A DNA stretch of 64,000 bases, taken from NCBI GenBank assembly GCA_030054835.1, contig JASGVS010000010.1, forward strand, positions 124,001-188,000. The letters run 5' to 3'. Within the stretch, counting starts at the first letter, position 1. Each line of letters begins with the position of its first letter. Positions 41,885 through 50,817 of this stretch are shown here, piece after piece. The translations under genes and the position numbers were made by a program. Origin of the DNA: UBA3910 sp002391465 (GTDB taxonomy: Bacteria; Bacillota; Limnochordia; Darwinibacteriales; Darwinibacteriaceae). A model generated the notes under the pieces. The model did not search any database, was not told the DNA's origin, and saw only the letters and a program-made list of their open reading frames with translations.

Positions 41885-44800
41885 TTATGTTTTGAAGCGG
41901 AACCAACCGAAGTCGAAGTTGGAGCCCGGCAGGAAGATAAAGGTTACCTTCTGGAGGCCGGTTATCCGCCCTAACTCAAATTCGACTGCCTCGTAGGCAC
42001 TCCTCTTTTTAAATTCGATTATCTGGACCTTTTCTCCCTGTTCACCAGAAAAGAGGATATGGATCGTGTTGTCAATGGGTGCCCGGCCGTATATGACCAG
42101 TTTTCCCGCACCTTCCGAACCAAAGTCCATATCAGCAAACTCTATGGAGACGTTGTTGCCTATACCCTCTATTACCTCCGCCCGTTTACTGAAAGTATCG
42201 CCGTAGATGAAGTCGCAATCCACTGCCCTGTTCTGGGAAAATGCTCGGCTCTGCTTGGCAAAGGAGAATCCCTTAATATGGACCTTGTCCTTGAGGACGA
42301 AGCAGAGGGACGTGATACCCCGCAGCCTTTTAGACAAACGATAGGTTTCGGGCTGGTAAACGTTCCACACAGAAGGCTTCTGGTAGACAACCTCATTCAG
42401 AAGCTCGCTACCCTTTTCACCGGGCATGCCTTCCCAAATCTGAATAGTGTAGGGATCGTCCGACAGAGCGAAAATGGGGATGGTGATCTCATCAGAGCCG
42501 TAAGGTCCGAAATCTAAATCCCTGTAACCCACATGGGTCTCTCCGTCCCGATCGGTGGCAACCCCCCGCTCATTGCCGGGAGTCACGCTACCCTTGGCGT
42601 AATCGTAAAGCCCGCCGGTGACAAAACCGTATGGGTCTTTGTAGGCTGTGCCCAGTCCATGGATGGAAAATTCCAGATCAGATATGAGCCTGACCCTATC
42701 GCTACCGTTTTTGCTGGTGCACCGCACTCGGAAACTGCCGTCACCCAGGGCGGTTATCTTCGCCTCTAGGCCTGACGCTTCGATCTTAGCAATGTTAGTG
42801 GGCGCCCCCAAATCGGTCACGACACTCCACTCCACATCCCGGTAGGAGGTGTCTCTGGGATAGAGTTGGGCACGGACAGCGACTTCCCGCCTCTCTGGGC
42901 CGAGCTCTTGTCCTCCCTCAGCGGTAAGTTCAATCTTACGCAGGGGTATTTCGTCTAAGGAGCCCAATACAATGGGTCTTGGTCCATTCTGCATCACAGC
43001 CGAAACACCGGTTAAGTCTTCTCCCTCAGCAGGTAGAACCTGAAACTTGAGGCTGCTCCCTAGCAGGCCGGGAGATGAGACGGTAATCTCCCCGTCCCCC
43101 GACTTGAGCCCAGCCGCGATTATGGCCATCAGTTTCCCGCTGAACAGCCTGCGAGATAGGCCCTTGTACTGATCATAATCGGTGCTGTCACCGTTATCCA
43201 AACCAATCAGTCTACCCGCCCCGGTTACCTCAACCTGGACCCTGTTCGTGGCGTTTTCCACCGGATTGCCAGCTCCGTCTTCCGCACTTATCTCCACAAA
43301 GATCAGATCCGTTCCATTGGCCCGGATAATACTCCGGTCCGCTTGAAGGCGAATCCGCTTCGGGTCGCCAAAGGAACGCCTGACAGAGGTGGCAATAACA
43401 TTCCCTTCTTCATCGTAGGCTATAGCCTTCAGCTCCCCGGGCTCAAAGGGCACCTTCCACCAGCCCACCAGTTCCATTCCCTTGGCATGGTCGATGCGAT
43501 GCGTCCCAAGGGATCTTCCGTTCAGCTGCAGCTCAATCAAAGGGGCGTTGGAGCACACCCGCACATCAATCAGCTGACCGGGGTTAAAGTCCCAATAGGG
43601 AAAGACGTGGATCATGGGTGCCTTTTTGTAGTGCGTCCAAGCGGACTGGAAAATGTAGTAGGGATCCTTGGGGAATGAGGCGGTGTCAATCTGGCCCAGA
43701 TAGGAATTCTTTGTGTGGTAGGGCGTGGGCTCGCCCAAATAGTCGAATCCGGTCCAGATAAACTGCCCCAGGGTAAAGGGTGCATCCCGGTGGGCAATGA
43801 GGCAGGCCTCGGTTGAGGCCGCTCCCCAGCTGGTAGGCGAGTTGCCCAAAGCAGAGCACTGCCCATCATCACTGCCTAACACTTTCTGTTCATAGGGAAA
43901 ATGGTAGATGCCCCTACTCTGCACAGATGCCAGTGTTTCACTGCCGTAGATCACCCAGTCCGGGTAGCGGGCGTGATGCTCGTGGTAGTAGCGATCGCCG
44001 TAGTTGTAACCAACTATTTTGAGCTCATCGGCGCATTTTTGCGCCCCCTCCCAGGGCATGTAGTTGGAGCCCATGGTAACCCTGCCATTTTGGCGAGGAT
44101 CATGCTCCAAGACATAATTCCGCAGCATTTTTGTAAGTTCCACACCCCGGGGGCCCCCATGGGTGTCATAGATCTCATTGCCAATACTCCACATGATCAG
44201 ACTGGGGTGGTTTCGATCCCGCCGCACCCAGCTGCGTATATCCCGCTCTGCCCATTCTAGAAAGAACCTGGCGTAATCGTACTTGGTCTTGGGCAGTTCC
44301 CACATATCAAAAGCCTCTGATACTATAAGAAAACCCATCTCATCGGCCAAGTCCATCAGTTCCACAGCGGGCATGTTATGGGCAGTTCTAATAGCGTTGA
44401 CGCCCATTTCTTTCAGGATTTCCAACCTGCGCCGGATGGCATCCTTGTTCACGGCTGCACCTAAAGCACCAAGATCGTGGTGTTCACACACCCCGTTAAG
44501 CTTCAAGGGCCTTCCGTTGAGAAAGAAACCTGCCTTGGGATCGAAGCTCGTTTCTCTAAAGCCCACATTGGAGAGGTGCATATCCACAACAGTGGGTCCA
44601 TCGCCACTGAGCGAAATCAGCTCCGTTTTCAGTTGGTAGAGGTTGGGTTCGTCCACGCTCCAGAGCAGAGGTTTTTCCACCTTGAGCACTAGAGTGTCAA
44701 CGATCTGTCCTGTCCCTTGCGGAGAGAACTGCACCGCACTTTCAGCCACCACTTGCCCGTTCTCGATGAGGGTGTGGGTGAGCTGCGATTCTTCCGCCAA

Positions 44801-45307
44801 GCTGAGCTCAGTGTCCACCAAGAGCTGCCACCCGTCATCGGTACGTTTGGTGCTTATGTAAACACCGTCGGTGACAATGTGGTTTTTACCCCGCTTTTTC
44901 AGCCAGACATTGCGATAAATACCCGCGCCTGAGTACCAGCGGCTGTTGGGGCTTTGGTGCACTACCTTGAGCAGTATCTCATTCTTGCCCAGTTGGAGGG
45001 CTGGAGTGAGGTCATGCTCAAAGGAAGAGTAACCGTACTTCCATTCCCCCACTTTCTGCCCATTCACATACAGGGTTGAATCCATGTAGACCCCTTCGAA
45101 ATACAGAAGAACCTGGTCAGCGTCTCCGCGAAACTCCCATTCCCGGCGGTACCAGCCAATGCTGTTTTCGTAGAGATCTAACGTGTTGTGAATAAGCCAA
45201 TCGTGGGGCAGATCGACAGGCTGGAACGGAAGGTCCCTAGGATCGGTTACCCCCAACTCACCCTTGGCAAAGGTCCATTGGTCGTTAAATAGGATCCTCG
45301 TATTCAG
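41885..45307 (-). CDS. GH2 glycoside hydrolase (beta-galactosidase-like) with C-terminal CBM6-like domain
   Basis: About 1140 residues. Sugar-binding, immunoglobulin-like and TIM-barrel domains are in GH2 order; acid/base Glu378 is in WSIGNEIYDT and nucleophile Glu457 in IYGSETLAS. Extra domains follow the barrel (about 620-980), and a CBM6-like module closes the protein (about 1000-1140). There is no signal peptide, unusual for a CBM-bearing enzyme. Possible activities are beta-galactosidase or another exo-beta-glycosidase on xylan side chains. Frame similarity begins at NTRILFNDQWTFAKG, before any ATG, GTG or TTG. GGGGAGGAGGG then points to CTG 45307 (or ATT 45310) as initiator; the first standard codon is TTG 45256, which would drop conserved residues. 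Confidence 0.9.
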   Translation of the reverse strand: MNTRILFNDQWTFAKGELGVTDPRDLPFQPVDLPHDWLIHNTLDLYENSIGWYRREWEFRGDADQVLLYFEGVYMDSTLYVNGQKVGEWKYGYSSFEHDLTPALQLGKNEILLKVVHQSPNSRWYSGAGIYRNVWLKKRGKNHIVTDGVYISTKRTDDGWQLLVDTELSLAEESQLTHTLIENGQVVAESAVQFSPQGTGQIVDTLVLKVEKPLLWSVDEPNLYQLKTELISLSGDGPTVVDMHLSNVGFRETSFDPKAGFFLNGRPLKLNGVCEHHDLGALGAAVNKDAIRRRLEILKEMGVNAIRTAHNMPAVELMDLADEMGFLIVSEAFDMWELPKTKYDYARFFLEWAERDIRSWVRRDRNHPSLIMWSIGNEIYDTHGGPRGVELTKMLRNYVLEHDPRQNGRVTMGSNYMPWEGAQKCADELKIVGYNYGDRYYHEHHARYPDWVIYGSETLASVQSRGIYHFPYEQKVLGSDDGQCSALGNSPTSWGAASTEACLIAHRDAPFTLGQFIWTGFDYLGEPTPYHTKNSYLGQIDTASFPKDPYYIFQSAWTHYKKAPMIHVFPYWDFNPGQLIDVRVCSNAPLIELQLNGRSLGTHRIDHAKGMELVGWWKVPFEPGELKAIAYDEEGNVIATSVRRSFGDPKRIRLQADRSIIRANGTDLIFVEISAEDGAGNPVENATNRVQVEVTGAGRLIGLDNGDSTDYDQYKGLSRRLFSGKLMAIIAAGLKSGDGEITVSSPGLLGSSLKFQVLPAEGEDLTGVSAVMQNGPRPIVLGSLDEIPLRKIELTAEGGQELGPERREVAVRAQLYPRDTSYRDVEWSVVTDLGAPTNIAKIEASGLEAKITALGDGSFRVRCTSKNGSDRVRLISDLEFSIHGLGTAYKDPYGFVTGGLYDYAKGSVTPGNERGVATDRDGETHVGYRDLDFGPYGSDEITIPIFALSDDPYTIQIWEGMPGEKGSELLNEVVYQKPSVWNVYQPETYRLSKRLRGITSLCFVLKDKVHIKGFSFAKQSRAFSQNRAVDCDFIYGDTFSKRAEVIEGIGNNVSIEFADMDFGSEGAGKLVIYGRAPIDNTIHILFSGEQGEKVQIIEFKKRSAYEAVEFELGRITGLQKVTFIFLPGSNFDFGWFRFKT

Positions 45308-45340
45308 AATGACCCTCCTCCCCAGCCTATTCCAATGAAT

Positions 45341-46084
45341 TTAGTACATCTTAGCTTCGTTCTGGAACCTATCTGTGGTCAGACCGAGTTTTCTCACTCT
45401 CTCCATACTTTCGCCAGCCCAAAGCAGACCGTTCTTCATCAGCTTGTGAGCCATGGGGCTGTTGTCAAAGACATTGTCCTGGTGACCGAGGGAAGTGTAG
45501 AATACCCGTCCGTTGCCCCAGAACTTGGTCCAAGCTACCGGCATGTCTACCGGTTTGTTGGAAATATGGAAATAGGGTTGATCAGGGTGGGGAAAACGCG
45601 TTGTGGCCAATACCTCAATCGCCGGATCGATGTGGAGGTAGTAGTGTTCGCTTTTCACCATGAAGTCTTCCAGGCCTTCAACAATGGGGCTTGAACCGTG
45701 GTTGATATGGACCATGTACTCCACACCATCGCCGCCGGGATGGGATACCCACTGCCCACCGGTCATAAACTGCCATTCCACGTCTTCCCGGAAGGAGTCA
45801 CACATACCGCCATGGCAGCCCGCCAGACCCATGCCTGCCCCTACTGCCTTACTCACGTTGCTCCGCTGCTCATGGGTGATCCTACCCATGGTCCAGCAGG
45901 ACACGAGGAGATCGAAGGTGGAAAGCCATTCAAAGTCTTCCAGACATTCCAGGTTATCCTGGATGTCAACTTCCCAGTTGCCCTCTTCCAGAAGCATGTT
46001 GGCAAAACGCTTACTGGTGAGCTCCGGCTGGTGTCCGTCCCAACCGCCTTGTACAATCAGTGCCTTTTTAATTCTTTCCGTCAT
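45341..46084 (-). CDS. ThuA-domain protein
   Basis: A 247-residue protein of the ThuA family (trehalose-utilisation, class I glutamine-amidotransferase-like fold). Typical blocks are DLLVSCWTMGRITHEQ, GMGLAGCHGGMCDSF, VHINHGSSPIVEGL and FYTSLGHQDNVFDN. The nucleophile elbow has a Cys (AGCHGG), though ThuA members are not proven amidotransferases. ThuA genes often travel with Gfo/Idh dehydrogenases and glycosidases; ThuA/ThuB of rhizobia form 3-keto-disaccharides. There is no signal peptide. It lies 33 bases ahead of the GH2 frame and 29 after the GH31 stop. Confidence 0.9.
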   Translation of the reverse strand: MTERIKKALIVQGGWDGHQPELTSKRFANMLLEEGNWEVDIQDNLECLEDFEWLSTFDLLVSCWTMGRITHEQRSNVSKAVGAGMGLAGCHGGMCDSFREDVEWQFMTGGQWVSHPGGDGVEYMVHINHGSSPIVEGLEDFMVKSEHYYLHIDPAIEVLATTRFPHPDQPYFHISNKPVDMPVAWTKFWGNGRVFYTSLGHQDNVFDNSPMAHKLMKNGLLWAGESMERVRKLGLTTDRFQNEAKMY

Positions 46085-46113
46085 TGTTTTATCTTCACTC
46101 CTTGAGTTGCAAT

Positions 46114-48087
46114 CTATCGTTGAAATATGCTGAGGCTGTCGCTGCCCGCTTTCACAAAGGCAATAAACTTATCAAGCCCCGCCTCCATTTCCACAAAGCC
46201 GGGCCCGCTGTAGGTGCGTCCTTCATTCACATCTATCCATTCTCCCTGGGGCAGATACACTTCCCGTTTGGTCTGACTCCGCTTCACAATGGGGGCAAAG
46301 AGAATGTCCTCGCCGAAGAAATACTGATCGCCTAAGCTGTAGCAAATCTCGTCCTCCGGATAGTTAAAGAACATGGGCCGCATGATAGGTGCACCGGTTG
46401 TGCTGGCCAGGTCCATATATTTGTGGATGTACGGACGCAGCCGCTCCCGCAGCATGATCAGATCCCTGAGGATAGGGTATACCTCTTCCCCAAAACTCCA
46501 GATCTCGTTGGGACCGCCCGAGGGTTCCTTCAGGTTGGGATCGGGTTTCCCCTGTTCGGGCAAGCGATTCCTTGCTCCGTGCAGCCTCATCACCGGTGAG
46601 AACACGCCAAACTGGAACCAGCGTACAATCAGTTCGCGGAAATAGTCACTCTTAGTATCGGCGCCCCAAAAGCCCCCAATGTCACTATTCCACCAGGGGA
46701 TACCGCACATGGCCATGTTCAAGCCTGTCTTGACGCTCATTTCCAAAGCTTCGAACGTGGAGGGAATATCCCCCGACCAGACCAAGGATCCTACCCGCTG
46801 GCTGCCGATCCAAGCGGCCCGGGTCAGCGAGATAATCTCTTCCTGTCCCTCTTTTTTCAACCCATCGTAGAAAAACTTGGCGTAATAGTAGGGATAGAGG
46901 AGACCCACCTCTTCCCCGTTGCCGCGGTAAAAGCGGACGTTATCAAAATGGACTGGTCTAATTTCAGGCTCAGCCTGGTCAAGCCAGTAGTTCTTAATGC
47001 CCAGATCAAAATAGTTTTCCTTGATTCTGGACCAGACATACTCCCTCGCTTCCGGATTGGTTGGATCCATGTAGGTCTGCATTCCCTGGAAGGGAAAGAG
47101 CCCATAGGTCCCCCGCTCCGTCCTCAGGAGCATGTTCCGCTCATCCATATAAGCGTAGTTCTCACTCTTGGGGTTGATGGTAGGCCAAACGGAGACAATG
47201 GGCTTGATGCCCATTTCCTCCAGTTCCCGGCACATAGCCCGGGGATCGGGCCAATAGTCCCCATCGAATTTCCAATCACCCTGTTCGGGCCAGTGGAAGA
47301 AATCGATGACTATTGCCGCAACGGGTATGCCCCGCTTTTTGTACTCCCTAGCCACTTCCAGCAGGATATCCTGATTCTCGTAGCGGAGCCTGCTCTGCCA
47401 GAAACCCGAAGCCCAATCGGGGAACTTGGGGGCATATCCAGTAAGCTCAGCATAACTGCGCATCACTGCGGCAGGCGTGTCGCCTGCCGTAATGAGGTAA
47501 TCCACTTGTTTGCAGGAGTTGGCTTCCCAGAGGGTGTGGTTAGTGGTCAGCTCACACCGCCCGAGGGAGGGGTTGTTCCATAAAAAGCCGTAGCCCCTGG
47601 ATGAGTAGACAAATGGAATGGACGATTTCGTGTTTTTGTGCAGAAGCTGGCTGGTTGAGCCCTTCAAATCAAAAACATTGTTCTGCTCCTGCCCCAGCCC
47701 ATAGAAGTGTTCTCCTTCATAGGCCTCAAAGATGACGGTGGCCTTGTGATTATCCGCCTCCACATGGCGATACTCCCGGTAGCCGCTGAAAAACGCCATT
47801 TCAGATCGTTCAGCCAGAAGCTCACTGCCGTTTTTGTAATAGACCACCTTACCGTTGGCGAATATCCTGGCGGACAGGTCACCGTTTACAATCAGGGCGG
47901 CATTATCCTCCAGCTTAACCTCGGAGTTCGTCTGTTTGGGCGGCAGGAGATTCCAGTCTTCCTCCATCAGTCGCGCATTGGGCGAAGCCCGAAAACGCAG
48001 CGTGTTAGGCCCGTAAGCCTCTATAACCACCAGTTCATCTCGGCGTTGGTAAGCTATGCGTCCCTCATCTAGGGTAAATACGGCCAT
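46114..48087 (-). CDS. GH31 alpha-xylosidase / alpha-glucosidase
   Basis: A 657-residue GH31 enzyme, a little short for the family. Nucleophile Asp370 is in NYWLDQAEPE and acid/base Asp440 in VWSGDIPSTFEAL. FHWPEQGDWKFD and WNSDIGGFWG favour the YicI-like alpha-xylosidase branch. There is no signal peptide. Alpha-linked xylose is known from xyloglucan and some xylan side chains, so the locus may handle more than glucuronoxylan. ATG 48087 follows GAGGAGGGG. Confidence 0.92.
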   Translation of the reverse strand: MAVFTLDEGRIAYQRRDELVVIEAYGPNTLRFRASPNARLMEEDWNLLPPKQTNSEVKLEDNAALIVNGDLSARIFANGKVVYYKNGSELLAERSEMAFFSGYREYRHVEADNHKATVIFEAYEGEHFYGLGQEQNNVFDLKGSTSQLLHKNTKSSIPFVYSSRGYGFLWNNPSLGRCELTTNHTLWEANSCKQVDYLITAGDTPAAVMRSYAELTGYAPKFPDWASGFWQSRLRYENQDILLEVAREYKKRGIPVAAIVIDFFHWPEQGDWKFDGDYWPDPRAMCRELEEMGIKPIVSVWPTINPKSENYAYMDERNMLLRTERGTYGLFPFQGMQTYMDPTNPEAREYVWSRIKENYFDLGIKNYWLDQAEPEIRPVHFDNVRFYRGNGEEVGLLYPYYYAKFFYDGLKKEGQEEIISLTRAAWIGSQRVGSLVWSGDIPSTFEALEMSVKTGLNMAMCGIPWWNSDIGGFWGADTKSDYFRELIVRWFQFGVFSPVMRLHGARNRLPEQGKPDPNLKEPSGGPNEIWSFGEEVYPILRDLIMLRERLRPYIHKYMDLASTTGAPIMRPMFFNYPEDEICYSLGDQYFFGEDILFAPIVKRSQTKREVYLPQGEWIDVNEGRTYSGPGFVEMEAGLDKFIAFVKAGSDSLSIFQR

Positions 48088-48112
48088 GGCTAACCCCTCC
48101 TCGCAGTTCAGC

Positions 48113-49630
48113 CTATTTCTTGAAATACTGTTCCACTAAAAACGCCATTAACTCGCTCGGGCCTTCAGTGTAAAACTCGGACTTGTCACCGAACAGCATG
48201 CCAAAGGGTTCCTCCGCCGTGAAGCGGTTCCACTGGGGCATTGCCTCGCCTGTAGCATCGACCCCATTGGGGTCACCGTTCTTGATGAAATACGCCCAGT
48301 AGTTGCACATCTGCCTGGCCAGATCGTAGTGTTTACCCACAAACGGGCGCCAGCATTTGGCCAGAGTCTCAAAGAAGAACCACAGATCCACAGAGTGGAA
48401 TGTGCCCGGATTGTCTTCGCCCGGAATTTCCGCATCGAAGTTGTAGTAGTAAAGGGGCGTGTTTGCGCCTGTGTCGCTGTTAGCCTTACCGGCCACACGG
48501 ATGGCGTATTCTATTGTGCTCACTGCCGCCTTTTCCACTGCCTCTTCTAGACTGGCATTTTCGAAATCGATCAGGCTCAGGAACTGTGACGCATCAGCAC
48601 CAAACATCTCTTCAGCTAGCCCCTTCAGCTCAGCTTTGGATTCCACAACGGGCTGGCTGAAGAATTCGGAAGAGGTGTGACCCATCATAACCGGAACGTC
48701 AAGGCGCTTGTTCTCCACGAAGAGTTTAAAGGGATCCCCTACGCAGAACTGGTTGTCAATCACAGTGCCCCAGAAGCGGCCGAACTCTAGTGCCTTCTGG
48801 CGGATGTATTCCCCATCCAGCTGTCTAGCTTCTGCCAGGGAGGACACACCGAGGAATTCGAAAAACTCCACTCCCGCCTGCTCCATATCTGCCAGCTTGA
48901 AGCCCCGTGGAGGTCTGCGGTTGCTGGGGTAGACCGGAGCGAACATGCCGCTTTGAATAATCGCCCTTTGGAAAAGACCTTCATTCTGTGGCGATGTGAG
49001 CTGGGCCAGAACACTGCCACCACCAGCGGACTGTCCGCCGATTGTGATGTTATCAGGATCGCCGCCAAAGGCCGCGATGTTTTCCTTTACCCAACGCGTG
49101 GCAAACTGCTGGTCCAGATGGCCGAAGTTGGCAGGGGCTTCCGGTGCTTCCTTGGTGATCTCGGGATGGCACAAAAAGCCAAACACATTCAGCCTGTAGT
49201 TTATCGTAACCACAACTACTCCCCGGCGGGCAATGCGTTCGCCGTCAAACTCCATCTCAGATGGATAGCCTACCTGCAGTCCGCCGCCGAAAAACCAAAC
49301 ATAAACTGGCAGTTTGTCATCGGGGCTCGTGGCAGGCGTCCAGATGTTGAGCTGGAGGCAGTCCTCATCCATGGGTACGTTGGGGTCAACGTGCCACTCA
49401 AAATCATAAATGTTATCCTTGTTGATGCCCGGGGTGGCCTGCATGGCTATGGGCCCAAACTGAAAGGCTTCCAAAACACCTTCCCAATCCGGCGCAGGCT
49501 GGGGAGCCCGCCACCTGTTTTCCCCTACCGGCGGTGCAGCAAAGGGGATTCCCTTAAAGCTGGTAATGCGCGGGTCAGCAGCGGGCAGACCCCGCACTAA
49601 CCCGTTCTTGATTCTTACTTCTCGCAGCAT
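48113..49630 (-). CDS. Type-B carboxylesterase
   Basis: Alpha/beta hydrolase of 505 residues in the pnbA/cholinesterase family. Nucleophile Ser201 is in IGGQSAGGGSV; EDCLQLNIWTP and VTINYRLNVFGF are characteristic. The oxyanion hole reads FFGGGLQVG, with Phe where most members have His (HGGG). There is no signal peptide, so it would act on imported esterified oligosaccharides, possibly feruloyl or acetyl groups. The ribosome-binding site is weak (GGGAAAGAG). It lies 16 bases after the CE1-type gene. Confidence 0.92.
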   Translation of the reverse strand: MLREVRIKNGLVRGLPAADPRITSFKGIPFAAPPVGENRWRAPQPAPDWEGVLEAFQFGPIAMQATPGINKDNIYDFEWHVDPNVPMDEDCLQLNIWTPATSPDDKLPVYVWFFGGGLQVGYPSEMEFDGERIARRGVVVVTINYRLNVFGFLCHPEITKEAPEAPANFGHLDQQFATRWVKENIAAFGGDPDNITIGGQSAGGGSVLAQLTSPQNEGLFQRAIIQSGMFAPVYPSNRRPPRGFKLADMEQAGVEFFEFLGVSSLAEARQLDGEYIRQKALEFGRFWGTVIDNQFCVGDPFKLFVENKRLDVPVMMGHTSSEFFSQPVVESKAELKGLAEEMFGADASQFLSLIDFENASLEEAVEKAAVSTIEYAIRVAGKANSDTGANTPLYYYNFDAEIPGEDNPGTFHSVDLWFFFETLAKCWRPFVGKHYDLARQMCNYWAYFIKNGDPNGVDATGEAMPQWNRFTAEEPFGMLFGDKSEFYTEGPSELMAFLVEQYFKK

Positions 49631-49646
49631 CTCTTTCCCATCCCTT

Positions 49647-50816
49647 CTATCTGGAGTATTCCAAAGTTATGGCAATGTCTGCCGGGTCAGCCGGAGTCCT
49701 ACCGAAGCTGAGCCGAAGGAAGTTGTAAGCTCCGTTGTTCCAGACACTGAAGTCATGTCCACGGCGTTCCATCGTCACCTGATAAAAGGCGCCGATCTTA
49801 TCCCCCGCCGTCTCCCGCAGCCCGTCGATGGCAGAGTTGTAGGCGTGTAACGAGGTGCCGTCTGCATCGCCACAGGTTAAGTAGAGCAGATCGATTTTGT
49901 AAGGCGAGGCGGCAATGCTCTCACCCAATGTCCGCCCATCGCTTGAGGTGGGTGCGGGCGAGAAGGAAGCCACATGGGCAAAAAGATCGAGCATGCCCGG
50001 TGCTTTAACAGTGCCGGCTAGCCCATTACCGGGATTCCCCGGTGCCCCTGCGAAGGAACCGAAGTCACTTCTGTACCCGCCGATAATCAGGTTCAAGGTC
50101 TGCATACCGCCCATGGAAAGCCCGCCAATTGCCCGGTGCTTACGGTTCTTGGCAATGCCTTCCGGTGACCTGTCGCTGATATCCGCTTTTGTATTGAAAT
50201 TAGCCTCAACGTAGGGAATCAGATCGTATCTCAGCTCGTAGTCCAAGTAGTAAAAGCCAAGGATATTGGTCTTATCCGCTGAGAAAGATGTGTCTTTCCA
50301 ATCGTGTGAGCTTCTGCCCTCGGGGAACACCACGATTACCGGTTCGATTTCGCCATTCAGGATCAGGTGATCCAGAAGGTTGCAGATCACGTAGGTACCC
50401 AGATAGGTGGCGCCGTTAGGCCATTCGTAGCTTGTACCGCCTACCCCATGGAGCAGATAGAGTACGTCGTATTTAGTCTCCTTATCCTCATCACGGTAGC
50501 CTGGAGGTAGATAGATCTGGAACCGTTTCTCGATTGGGTCACCTGTAACCACTTCGCGCCCCGCTTCTTCCGGGCTGATGTTCTGGTTGGAGACAAGCTG
50601 ACGGTCCTCGTTAATGTAATTGTAGACATCGTAGTAAACCTGCACTAAGCGGCCAATCTGGCCCACCTCTTTCAGAGGTTTACGGTAGTCTTCCGGTATG
50701 TGCCCTAACTCGATTGTCACCTGTTCTCCCCCACTTTCCACTGCATTCGCCAGAGCGATAGACGAAACTCCCAGTACCAACACGACAAGCATCAACAGAC
50801 AGCTGATCTTTTTCAT
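49647..50816 (-). CDS. Secreted CE1-type esterase (feruloyl/acetylxylan esterase-like)
   Basis: Exported esterase of 389 residues; the signal peptide spans about 1-24 (VLGVSSIALA). Nucleophile Ser234 is in IGGLSMGGMQ, the acid in TCGDADG and the His in RRGHDFSVWNNG, the esterase-D/CE1 pattern. YLLHGVGGTSYEW supplies the oxyanion region. It would remove feruloyl or acetyl groups from xylan outside the cytoplasm. ATG 50816 lies one base after the stop of the beta-helix gene, whose last codons contain the GGAGGG site, so translation is coupled. Confidence 0.92.
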   Translation of the reverse strand: MKKISCLLMLVVLVLGVSSIALANAVESGGEQVTIELGHIPEDYRKPLKEVGQIGRLVQVYYDVYNYINEDRQLVSNQNISPEEAGREVVTGDPIEKRFQIYLPPGYRDEDKETKYDVLYLLHGVGGTSYEWPNGATYLGTYVICNLLDHLILNGEIEPVIVVFPEGRSSHDWKDTSFSADKTNILGFYYLDYELRYDLIPYVEANFNTKADISDRSPEGIAKNRKHRAIGGLSMGGMQTLNLIIGGYRSDFGSFAGAPGNPGNGLAGTVKAPGMLDLFAHVASFSPAPTSSDGRTLGESIAASPYKIDLLYLTCGDADGTSLHAYNSAIDGLRETAGDKIGAFYQVTMERRGHDFSVWNNGAYNFLRLSFGRTPADPADIAITLEYSR

Positions 50817-50817
50817 C

